A stretch of DNA of 15,033 nucleotides from Deltaproteobacteria bacterium. Lineage in GTDB: Bacteria; Desulfobacterota; DSM-4660; Desulfatiglandales; HGW-15. Positions 1-6,644 of the stretch are shown in pieces. The notes below the pieces were generated by a model, which had not been told where the DNA came from, did not search any database, and saw only the letters and a program-made list of their open reading frames with translations. The stretch spans positions 1 to 15,033 of the forward strand of contig JAGVAP010000069.1 in NCBI GenBank assembly GCA_020060215.1, written 5' to 3'. The stretch's first letter is position 1, and every line of letters starts with the position of its first letter. The position numbers and the translations under genes are program-made.

Positions 1-22
1 AAACCTGCCGGTTGGGGGTTTT

Positions 23-149
23 CCCGATTCACCAGCAGGCGTCAGATGCAAGGCGCCCGACAGCCCGAGGAGCGAGTCGTACAGGCCGGTACGTCGCAGC
101 GACGAGGGACGAGGGCAACGCCGCAGATGATGCTTGATGGTGAATCGGG
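23..149. repeat. Dispersed palindromic repeat, about 127 bp
   Basis: Two 27-bp arms (23-49 and 123-149) are inverted copies of each other, matching at about 21 of 27 positions; the outer 12 bases (CCCGATTCACCA) are perfect. The core between them is GC-rich and reads as an open, low-complexity Arg-rich peptide on the plus strand, typical of repeats that get mis-annotated as genes. I recall similar elements scattered in delta-proteobacterial genomes, but a genome-wide count is needed to prove repetition. It lies downstream of trxA. The rest of 1-204 shows no gene. Confidence 0.6.
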
Positions 150-204
150 GAGGTGCAGCGTTCCCGGTTCATTGGGATCATTCGATTTGCCTCGGCTTCG
201 AAAG

Positions 205-531
205 TCATTCCGTCAGCACTGCATCGACCGCAGCTTTGATCTCCTGAATGGTCAGGCGCTCGCCCGTCAATCGCTTTACTTCAACGCCGCCCTTGTACAG
301 GAGAAAGGTCGGCAGGCTCATGACCCGAAGCTTCGCGCAGAGCATCCGGTTCTCCGCCGCATTGAGTTTGGCCACCTTGAGCTTCCCGCCGTACTCCCGC
401 TCCAGCTCCTCCACCGGCTTCATCAGGGAAAGGCACGGCACGCAGCGGGGGCCCCAGAAATCCACCAGGACCGGTCTGTCCGATCCATTCACCTCGACTT
501 CATAGCTGTCTCTCGTCAGTTCAACCGCCAT
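205..531 (-). CDS. trxA: Thioredoxin with CVPC active site, electron donor of the Grd operon
   Basis: This 108-residue protein has the full length of a classical thioredoxin. The active-site segment FWGPRCVPC places the redox cysteines at 30 and 33, and the cis-proline loop (SLPTF) follows near residue 74. The usual WCGPC is replaced by RCVPC; I recall that thioredoxins of glycine-reducing anaerobes such as Eubacterium acidaminophilum also have a CVPC motif. In glycine reductase, thioredoxin supplies the electrons that re-reduce the selenoprotein component, which fits this position as last gene of the grdE1-grdB1-grdC-trxA operon. The start lies 2 nt after the grdC stop, and the grdC end contains its ribosome binding site (GGAGG). 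No thioredoxin reductase is visible. Cytoplasmic. Confidence 0.93.
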   Translation of the reverse strand: MAVELTRDSYEVEVNGSDRPVLVDFWGPRCVPCLSLMKPVEELEREYGGKLKVAKLNAAENRMLCAKLRVMSLPTFLLYKGGVEVKRLTGERLTIQEIKAAVDAVLTE

Positions 532-533
532 AT

Positions 534-2003
534 CTATTTTCCTCCATGGTTCCTTTCAAGCAGGAGCGATATCCCGTCGGCGAGCTGGGTCATGCGGCCC
601 AGGAAAAGGCTCCCCTTGGCCAGGAACAGAGCCCTTTCCATTTCACCGGCCTTCATCTTCCTGACGGCGTGCCCCAGGACCGGCACGGCGGAAGCGATGT
701 GCCCCTGGGTCGGAGAGAACCCGAGCATGCCGCGGGTCTTTACAAAATCGTCCAGCTTGTCCCTCTCTATCTCCTTTCGGAGCACCGCAAAACTCCCGAT
801 GATCCGATAATTCGTCTTCGGCACGTTCCCGCTCCCCTGCGGCTCCGTGATCTCGGGGTTGTGCATCTCGGTCGCGAACTTGTCGATGTCCGTCAACTTC
901 AGTCCCGCCCGGTCCAGGGGCTCCGTGACCAGCTTCCTGAAGATGTCCTGCTGGGAAGAACCGGACTGGATGTCGTGTTTGCCTATCGCGTCGAGCCGGA
1001 TGACCGGACTCTCCCCGTCGTCCTGCGCGATCCAGATGGCAATGCCCGCAAGGACGTCCTCCAGGATCGGCATCCCGTTCCGGACATGCCCGTGGAACTT
1101 CATCCCCAGTTTCGCAAAGGAGCCGCCTGCCACCACGGCCACATTCTTGAAGACGCCGGAGCTGACGAGACCGGCCCCGAGCACCATGGCGTGAACCGGC
1201 GCGCAGCAGAAGGCCTTGGTGTCCGAGCCGGTCGCATTCACGCATCCACACAGCTCCCCGATGGCCTTGGCCATGTTCCCACCGCCCCGGTTGTAGCGGT
1301 CCCCCACGGCCTCCTCGCCGCACCCGATGAGGTAGTCGAAGGCCCTGGCATCGGCGAACCTGGACGCCATATGACGCAAGGCCATGACCCCGCTTGCGCG
1401 GTTGGTGAGGTTCTCCATCAGGATCTCGGGGATGAGATTGAAATCCTCCTCGTGCCCCCTCTGGCAGCAGCCGATCAATTCCCCTCCGTTCCAGAAAAGG
1501 GGCATGGCCTTTTCCTCTCGGATCTTGCTTTCGATCACCTCCAGGGCCACGCCCTTGTTCTCGATCCTCTTCAGGTCCGACTCGGCGATCAGCGGATGGG
1601 CGGCGAGTTTCCCGATCACGTTCTTGAGAAAACCTGCCTCTATCGCGAGCACATCGAAGTCATCGCAGATCTTCACCATCCCGAGGAATTCATCTTCAGG
1701 CATGATCTCGCCGAAGGCTCCTTCTCTGGACGCCTCGGGGCGGTCGTTTTGAAACCATGGCGACGGGGAGCTCGAGAGCTCGTCAGGGTCCATATTCCCG
1801 ATAAAGACCTGGTTCGGCGGATACGCCACGGCCTTTTCGAAGGGGTTCAGATGATTCAGGACCTTTTCGAGCACCGACGGATCCGCAGCGATTTCCCTGG
1901 ACGGCTTGGAGCCGTGCCGGATCATATTGGGTACATGGGCCAGAAAGTAGGTGACCGCCCTGACCACAGGGCGCGTCGGGGTGGATGGTGAACGGCCGGT
2001 CAT
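534..2003 (-). CDS. grdC: Glycine/sarcosine/betaine reductase component C, beta-type subunit (GrdC-like)
   Basis: The 489-residue product matches the GrdC family over its length: an N-terminal YFLAHVPNM segment, YPPNQVFIGNM near residue 61, a thiolase/KASIII-like core with TGSDTKAFCCAPVHA near 258-272 (candidate acyl-accepting Cys266/267), VVAGGSFAKLGM, and a C-terminal GHIASAVPVLGHA then KGSLFLGRM. In glycine reductase, GrdC and GrdD together form protein C, which converts the carboxymethyl-selenoether on GrdA into acetyl phosphate. I chose the start at 2003 because GAAGGAG lies 8 nt upstream; it follows the grdB1 stop by 13 nt. No grdD is adjacent, although the two normally occur together, so this subunit may work alone, with a distant GrdD, or as a different acyltransferase. 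Cytoplasmic. Confidence 0.9.
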   Translation of the reverse strand: MTGRSPSTPTRPVVRAVTYFLAHVPNMIRHGSKPSREIAADPSVLEKVLNHLNPFEKAVAYPPNQVFIGNMDPDELSSSPSPWFQNDRPEASREGAFGEIMPEDEFLGMVKICDDFDVLAIEAGFLKNVIGKLAAHPLIAESDLKRIENKGVALEVIESKIREEKAMPLFWNGGELIGCCQRGHEEDFNLIPEILMENLTNRASGVMALRHMASRFADARAFDYLIGCGEEAVGDRYNRGGGNMAKAIGELCGCVNATGSDTKAFCCAPVHAMVLGAGLVSSGVFKNVAVVAGGSFAKLGMKFHGHVRNGMPILEDVLAGIAIWIAQDDGESPVIRLDAIGKHDIQSGSSQQDIFRKLVTEPLDRAGLKLTDIDKFATEMHNPEITEPQGSGNVPKTNYRIIGSFAVLRKEIERDKLDDFVKTRGMLGFSPTQGHIASAVPVLGHAVRKMKAGEMERALFLAKGSLFLGRMTQLADGISLLLERNHGGK

Positions 2004-2016
2004 GGAAAAGACTCCT

Positions 2017-3321
2017 TCACTGATCAAAAATGGTCTGCTCTTTCACGTCCTTCTGCAAGGCTTCGAGGGCCTTTCTCAGAATGGCCCTTCGCAGCTCTTT
2101 CTCATCCTTCGGTTCCAGATCCGCATTGCCCAGGGGGTTTACGATCTTGCTGCCCGTGACGATCCGGTTGGATCCGACCATCATGGCCACGGGGATGATG
2201 GAACAGACGTGGGCCGTCGGGATGCCCACCCGCTCCAGCTCCTTGACGAGCGTTGCGCCGCAACGCGTGCTGGTGCCTCAGGTGGATGTCAGGATTACAC
2301 CCGATATGCCCTTGGCAATGAGTTCCTCGGCGATCTTTCTCCCGATGCCGCTCATGGTCTCCACGATGTTGGCAACGCCGGTGGTCGTGTAGAATTCCTG
2401 GTGGAGACTTCCGATGGCCCCCTCTTTCTCGAACTCCCTCATGACATCGACGGGCACGAGCCGGTTCGGGTCCTGCCTGACGAAGACCGAGTCATATCCC
2501 ACATGGCTCACTTCATAGTCGCCGGGAGTGAGCGATGCCTCCCCCTCGAAAGAATATTTGCCGAACCGGGTGGCCGTCCTCGATTCGATCTTGTCCGGAT
2601 TCCCCCTGGGGACGAGCCCCCCGTCGGTGACCAGCGCAATCTTGGCCTTGGCCATATCCCTGACGGCCGAAGCGGGCGCCACCCGGTCGTACATGGGGCG
2701 AGGCACCTCGGTCTCGAAAGGCTGCCCCCCGATCTTCCTGAGCAGCATGGAGACCACCCTCTCCGCCCCCGTCTTCTCCGATACCTCGTTCGCAAGCCAC
2801 CCCCGGGGGAAGTACCCCTCCTCCGAAGGTCTGCCGATCCTCTCTTTGGCGGCGAGCTTCAGCGAAAGACGCACGATCTTGTTCACGGCATCGGACATGG
2901 CCCTGACCGAGTCCCCGGTCGAGACGATGTGGACGCTGTTTCTGTAGAGATCCAGCCCCGGGTTCTCCTCGTGCATCCCGGTGACCGCCGGGATGGTGAG
3001 CTGAGCGATCGCGGCCTTGCACATGGCCCCGCAGGCGATCCCGTAGCGGCCGGCATTGAACGCGGGCCCTGCGATCAGGAGGTCCGGTTTGTATTCCCGC
3101 AGTAGGCCGACGATCTCCGCAGAGGCCTTTTCGATGTTTTCAGCAAAGTAGTTGTCGCCGCAGGTGACGGTGACCACGACCTTCCCTCGATCCCCAAGGG
3201 CGGCATCGATGGCACGGCCCGGGCCGACGGCCCCCTGGTGGACCATTGGGCCCGCCTCCGCCTTTTCCTCGCCTCCGATTCCGCCGAAAAACTGATTGAG
3301 ATAATGGGCCACTCTCAGCAT
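2017..3321 (-). CDS. grdB: Selenoprotein B of glycine/sarcosine/betaine reductase (GrdB-like), in-frame UGA = Sec348
   Basis: Reading through the TGA at 2278-2280 gives one 434-residue protein of normal GrdB length (the classical protein is about 428 aa with Sec near 350). The N-terminus (VAHYLNQFFGGIGGEEKA) and the segment ALVTDGGLVPRGNPD at about 230-243 are GrdB hallmarks. The context VILTSTU-GTSTRCGAT is the selenocysteine active site, with Cys353 three residues after the GTST. After the UGA, the frame continues with conserved GrdB sequence (IPVAMMVGSNRIVTGSKI) to residue 434, so this is not a broken gene. A SECIS hairpin follows the UGA. The start at 3321 has GGAGG 6-7 nt upstream; a longer 5' frame is repeat DNA. 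GrdB binds the substrate with the GrdE pyruvoyl group and attacks the C-N bond through selenium. The substrate here is unknown. Confidence 0.93.
2250..2266 (-). promoter_or_regulatory. Bacterial SECIS hairpin for Sec348 of grdB1
   Basis: On the coding strand, exactly 11 nt after the UGA, a 17-nt perfect hairpin forms: GCGTTGC-GGC-GCAACGC, a 7-bp stem with a 3-nt loop beginning GG. An 11-nt spacer plus a 17-nt upper stem-loop is the geometry I recall for the minimal E. coli fdhF element, and a G in the first two loop positions fits the bacterial SECIS consensus for SelB recognition. It lies inside the coding region and is also translated. Confidence 0.85.
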
Positions 3322-3401
3322 CTCCAACCTCCATTTTCCTGCACCGTGGGTGCCACTCCGTAACTGTCCCGAACACGAGCTCTCGGATCGCGGGCTCTTG
3401 C

Positions 3402-3504
3402 AGGATGGGTGGACCCCGGCGGGTCTTGAGCCGGGGGAACCCATCGGTTTGAGGTTCACGCCGCTGGGGAATCGATGGGTTTCGCTGCGCTCCACCCATC
3501 CTAC
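3402..3504. repeat. Dispersed palindromic (REP-like) repeat between grdE1 and grdB1
   Basis: Outer arms AGGATGGGTGGA (3402-3413) and TCCACCCATCCT (3491-3502) are a perfect 12-bp inverted repeat, with inner CCCATCG/CGATGGG. The right part, including ATGGGTTTCGCTGCGCTCC, is identical to the copy at the right window end (14944-15033). The left arm of this copy is altered: the expected GAGCGCAGCGAAA is replaced by a small hairpin, CCCCGGC...GCCGGGG. The 256-bp gap between grdE1 and grdB1 (3322-3577) holds only this element and no gene. No T-run follows, so it is not an obvious intrinsic terminator, but it could fold in the mRNA and change the grdE1:grdB1 ratio. Confidence 0.75.
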
Positions 3505-3577
3505 GATTCAACATTCACGAAGATCCATCTCAAATGAGGGTGAACGCCAAGATCCGGATTTGTCCTTGGACATTTTC

Positions 3578-4870
3578 TCAATACCGCACCGCCGTCCATC
3601 TGGTGCTCCCGAACTGGCACAGTGAGCCATAGATGGAGCCCAGGGGCTGGGTGATTTCACCTTCCACGGGCAATCCGCCCAACACAGCGCCGTCGCTTCC
3701 AATGACCCGTTCCATGGGAGGCAGGACCAGCGTGGCGAATGGGAAACCCATACTGACGATCGCATCCACTTCCGGCATGCTGAAGATGGTCGAAGCCCCG
3801 AATTTGGCGTCCTTGAAATCCGCGCCCATGTGCAGCATGGCAATGGCGGTCCTGATCCCCAGCTGCTCGCACCGCTGCGCAGTGCGCGCCATGGCGAGCT
3901 CCGGGGCGCCCCCTCCCGTCTTGGTCAGGATCGCACCATCGGCGCCGAGGACCCACCTGGCGAGACTTGCGGCGATGTTCGCCATCCTGTCGAAGTCGAA
4001 GACGTTGTTGGGGGCGAGGGTCGCGATCACCCCTGCGAAGCACAGCTCTTTCCCGTTCCTTCGATACAGCTCCTGGATGAGGGGATGGTTCTGGAAGCGG
4101 TAGGTCTGCACATTCAGGCCCGGCAATGCGGAGGTGACGGCCCCGTCCAGGATCTGGTTGGGATGCATGATGGTGGGCAGAATCCCCCCGGCCTGGATCC
4201 CGAACAGCGTCGGCTCTCCGGGGACCGGCTCGTACTGAAGGCTCAGGACCTGGGGGATGTAGACGATCTTCGGCAATCCTTCCATGCCCTTCGCCATCTC
4301 CGTGAGGGGTGGAAGTGCATACGTCTCCACCTCGTCCGGCTCCAGCTCCCTTCCGGCCCAGGCCAGGTAAGCGGCGGCCTTGAGCCCTGCGAGTTTGAGA
4401 CCCGCCTGGAACTGCGGAACGGTCACGTTTTCCTTCGGCCTGGGGATCAGCACGATGTTGAAGGTCTTGCCGTAGGTGCTCACATCGCTCGCCGGGCCGG
4501 ACATGTCGATGAGATGATCGCGGGGATCCATGCTGGTCGTGTCCCCGCCCTTCCGGGCGTCCAGCAGCACGACGGCCGTCCCGCGGAGCACGCATGTCTT
4601 GCCCTGACCGGTGTGTTCATGTTTCCCCGAGTAGCCGAAAGGGCCGTCGCCTTCCATCTTCACCCGGGGTTCGATCACATCGGCCACCTGGACGATCCGG
4701 CATCGCTCCCCGGGACGGGCGATCTCGACGTCCACCCGTTCGAATCTCTTGTCCTTCTGAAGAAAAGCCTGGAGCTCACCGCGGTCGATGGTCATGACAC
4801 CATCCTGGATCTGTGTCCTGCCGCCGAAACGGATGTCCTTGATCCTGATGATATGAAGGTCCAGTCTCAT
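3578..4870 (-). CDS. grdE: Glycine/sarcosine/betaine reductase component B, alpha/beta proprotein (GrdE-like, copy 1)
   Basis: The 430-residue product is the normal length of GrdE (about 428). GrdE hallmarks are the N-terminal ARPGERCRIVQVADVIEPR (51-69), QAGLKLAGLKAAAYLA (155-170), PTIMHPNQILDGA (232-244), and the C-terminal LPPMERVIG near 383. GrdE is made as a proprotein that is cut at an internal cysteine, which becomes a pyruvoyl group that forms a Schiff base with the amine substrate. Here the segment after LDGA (245-260) has no cysteine; Thr246 and Ser247 are the only hydroxyl residues near the expected cut, so either the chemistry differs or the protein is not processed. The start at 4870 (MRLDLHIIRI) has AAGGAG 8 nt upstream and matches the start of copy 2; upstream frame extension is ignored. 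It is the first gene of the minus-strand operon. Confidence 0.9.
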   Translation of the reverse strand: MRLDLHIIRIKDIRFGGRTQIQDGVMTIDRGELQAFLQKDKRFERVDVEIARPGERCRIVQVADVIEPRVKMEGDGPFGYSGKHEHTGQGKTCVLRGTAVVLLDARKGGDTTSMDPRDHLIDMSGPASDVSTYGKTFNIVLIPRPKENVTVPQFQAGLKLAGLKAAAYLAWAGRELEPDEVETYALPPLTEMAKGMEGLPKIVYIPQVLSLQYEPVPGEPTLFGIQAGGILPTIMHPNQILDGAVTSALPGLNVQTYRFQNHPLIQELYRRNGKELCFAGVIATLAPNNVFDFDRMANIAASLARWVLGADGAILTKTGGGAPELAMARTAQRCEQLGIRTAIAMLHMGADFKDAKFGASTIFSMPEVDAIVSMGFPFATLVLPPMERVIGSDGAVLGGLPVEGEITQPLGSIYGSLCQFGSTRWTAVRY

Positions 4871-4989
4871 GATGGGCACTCCTTCTTTTCGGTATCGAAA
4901 CCGTTCCGAGATGGGGCTGTCGCTTTCCTGCTTCCGCCGGGAGACGGGTTGCTCGGGTGGATGCAATCAGGAACGCCGGGAATGGGTGG

Positions 4990-5017
4990 ATTATAGATTG
5001 ACATTAAATACTGTCAA
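4990..5017 (-). promoter_or_regulatory. Sigma70-type promoter of the grdE1 operon
   Basis: On the minus strand, TTGACA (complement of 5012-5017), a 16-bp spacer and TATAAT (complement of 4990-4995) form a perfect-consensus promoter in otherwise GC-rich DNA. It lies about 120 bp upstream of the grdE1 ATG. A perfect dyad (4997-5018) overlaps the -35 box and the spacer. Confidence 0.75.
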
Positions 5018-5018
5018 T
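4997..5018. promoter_or_regulatory. Candidate operator 1: perfect dyad ATTGACA-N8-TGTCAAT
   Basis: A 22-bp perfect inverted repeat with 7-bp arms lies over the -35 and spacer of the grdE1 promoter. Read on the minus strand from 5017, it matches the plus-strand motif at 5164-5185 at 17 of 22 positions. Binding between -35 and -10 is the usual mode of MerR-family regulators, so the divergently encoded MerR-GrdB fusion is the natural candidate ligand. The usual MerR promoter has a 19-20 bp spacer, whereas here it is 16, so repression rather than classical MerR untwisting is possible. Confidence 0.6.
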
Positions 5019-5100
5019 AAAAAACTGGTAGCCGGAGCCGGCGGACGCCGCCCGCCAAGGCGGAAACCCTTGCCTTTCGGACCAAAGGCTTCACAGAGAA

Positions 5101-5130
5101 GTCGTCATCCGGTGAAAGCCGGGATCCATT
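5101..5130. repeat. Fragment resembling the common 'GTCATTCCGGCGAAAGCCGGAATCC' class of dispersed repeat
   Basis: The stretch contains CCGG-tgaaag-CCGG within GTCATCC...GGATCC, an imperfect palindrome very like a dispersed repeat that I recall from many proteobacterial genomes. Just to its left (5072-5089) is an independent small hairpin, GCCTTT-cggacc-AAAGGC, without a T-run. This part of the 406-bp divergent intergenic region (4871-5276) holds no gene. Confidence 0.45.
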
Positions 5131-5163
5131 AGAAGCGCGGCCACCGGCACTATTTCGTTTACC

Positions 5164-5185
5164 TTGCCACTATTTGATGTTAATA
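5164..5185 (+). promoter_or_regulatory. Candidate operator 2, upstream of the merR-grdB fusion
   Basis: The 22-bp stretch beginning TTGCCACTATTTGATG matches the grdE1 promoter dyad (opposite strand) at 17 of 22 positions and keeps a partial dyad (4 of 6 arm pairs). It fills the space between a weak -35 (TTTACC, 5158-5163) and a weak -10 (TAATAA, 5181-5186) that are 17 bp apart, which would suit MerR-type autoregulation. The core CACTATTT occurs again at 5148-5155, exactly 20 bp upstream, about two helical turns. The rest up to 5276 shows only a small CCGGC/GCCGG hairpin (5199-5214). Confidence 0.5.
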
Positions 5186-5276
5186 AAAACAACCATCCCC
5201 GGCCGCTGAGCCGGATAGCCGTGAATCATGCCCGTATCGGCGCAAACGATCGATTCTACTCGAACGAGACACGCGA

Positions 5277-6617
5277 ATGCCGAAAAGACCGGACAAGCGT
5301 ATGAATCCCCGTCCAAGGCGCTTAGGAAAAAGCCTGCCGAGGGAGCTCCTGGTGGAGCTCTTGACCGACAGGAGTTATACCCTGGAGCAGATGCTCGTGG
5401 AGGCGAATCGCCGGCTCCCCTATTTCGCCGCCAAGCAGGAGCGGTACAAGGTATCCGATGAAGTGAGTGAAAGGACCGTCCGGTTCTACATCGGCAGAGG
5501 ACTCATCGACAGGCCCGTCGGCCGCGAAGGCAGAAAGGTCACCTTTTCAAACAAGCACGTTCTGCAGCTCCTGGCCGTGAAATTCCTCCAATCCAACTAC
5601 ATCCCCCTCAGGAAGGTCGTGGACATCATGGCGGTGTTCAAACCCGATGATCTTCTATCCCTCCTCACGGGTGAACGCCCCTTGCCCCTGGCCGCCCCCG
5701 GACTGGCCCGGGACCGCGTCTCTCCTTTCCTTACCGGTCTCGACCATGGAAGGCGCAGACGGTTTCACATCCATGAAAAGCTCGATCTGGGAGTGGACGA
5801 GGATTTCGATGTCCTGGGGGCGGACGTGGATGTGAAGCAGATCGTCACCAGGATCATGCAGGTCCTGTCCCAAACGGCGGGAGGCCATGGAAGCGCTCAG
5901 GACCCGATGAGCCTGGACGCCTGTTTCGAAGAGCCGGATGGGGAACATGCCGGCCCGGCGCACCCCCTGAAAAACCGGGCCGAGGCGGTGGTCGCCCTGG
6001 TGACGGAAGGAGGACTCGTCCCGCGGGGGAATCCGGACCACCTGGAATCCGCCAGGGCCTCCCGCTTTCTTCGCTACAGCATCGCGGACATCGAAGATCT
6101 CAAGCCCGGTGAATTCGAGTCCATCGACCGCGGGTGGGACAGGAAGCACGTCAACGAAGATCCGGACCGGCTCCTGCCCCTCGATGTGATGAGAGAGCTG
6201 GAAAAGGAACATGTTTTCTCGAGACTCCACCCCTATTTCTACACCACCACCGGCGCCGGCACCCCTGCGGATGTCGCCAGGAGGATCGGGAGGGATTTGG
6301 CCGCGGAGCTCAGGGACCAGGGGGTGTCCGGTGTCCTCCTGACCTCCACCTGAGGGATCGGGACTCGCTGTGGAACAGCGATCAGCAAAGAGATCGAGTC
6401 CGCCGGAATCCCCGTCGCCCTGGTGTCGACCCTGGTCCCAACCGCCTTGTTCTGCGGCGCCTACCGCATTGTCCCGGGCTACGCCATCGTGCACCCCCTC
6501 GGAAACCCTTCTCTCCCGCCCCGCCGGGAAAAGGAGATGAGGCGAAAGATCGTGACCGCCGCCCTCGCTTCCATGGAGACCGCGGTCTCCGGAAGCCGCG
6601 TTTTCACCTGGAGCTGA
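5277..6617 (+). CDS. MerR-type DNA-binding region fused to the C-terminal half of GrdB; selenoprotein with Sec359
   Basis: Read through the TGA at 6351-6353, the frame gives 446 residues. Residues ~57-115 look like a MerR winged helix-turn-helix (VSDEVSERTVRFYIGRGLI, then RKVTFSNKHVLQLLAVKFL). Residues ~116-200 resemble the rest of a MerR-like regulator (I do not recognise a ligand pocket), and ~200-232 is a likely linker. From ~235 to the end it is GrdB: ALVTEGGLVPRGNPD (240-254), RLLPLDVMRELEKEH, YFYTTTG, VLLTSTU-GIGTRCGTA with Sec359, and the normal GrdB C-terminus (IVPGYAIVHPLGNP). About half of the residues match GrdB1 from its residue 225 onward. The GrdB N-terminal half is absent. The start could be 5277 or 5301 (in-frame ATG); neither has a strong Shine-Dalgarno. 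Role inferred: a selenocysteine-based sensor regulating the divergent operons. Alternatively it is an enzyme subunit that also binds DNA. Confidence 0.85.
6365..6381 (+). promoter_or_regulatory. Bacterial SECIS hairpin for Sec359 of the MerR-GrdB fusion
   Basis: Exactly 11 nt after the UGA at 6351-6353 is a 17-nt perfect hairpin, TCGCTGT-GGA-ACAGCGA, with a 7-bp stem and a GG-starting 3-nt loop. The geometry is identical to that of grdB1, but the stem bases are almost all different and still paired, which is compensatory change in favour of a functional SECIS. Confidence 0.85.
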
Positions 6618-6644
6618 TTTGACCCCAGTTGACGGGAGTGCATC

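Noticed and set aside
46..810. 254-aa plus-strand frame
   Set aside because: It runs through the palindromic repeat and antisense to trxA and grdC; Arg/Pro-rich, no ribosome binding site, no recognisable domain.
2278..2280. The TGA splitting grdB1 as a nonsense mutation or pseudogene
   Set aside because: The frame continues with conserved GrdB sequence for 86 more residues, the TGA is at the known selenocysteine position, and a SECIS hairpin follows at the right distance.
3578..3580. The TGA at the end of grdE1 as another selenocysteine codon
   Set aside because: The protein already has the normal GrdE length, no hairpin follows at the SECIS distance, and the frame stops again soon after.
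4998..5026. Plus-strand TTGACA at 4998 as the promoter of merR-grdB
   Set aside because: There is no acceptable -10 at 15-19 bp (AAAACT at 17), and the site is better explained as one arm of the dyad on the minus-strand promoter.
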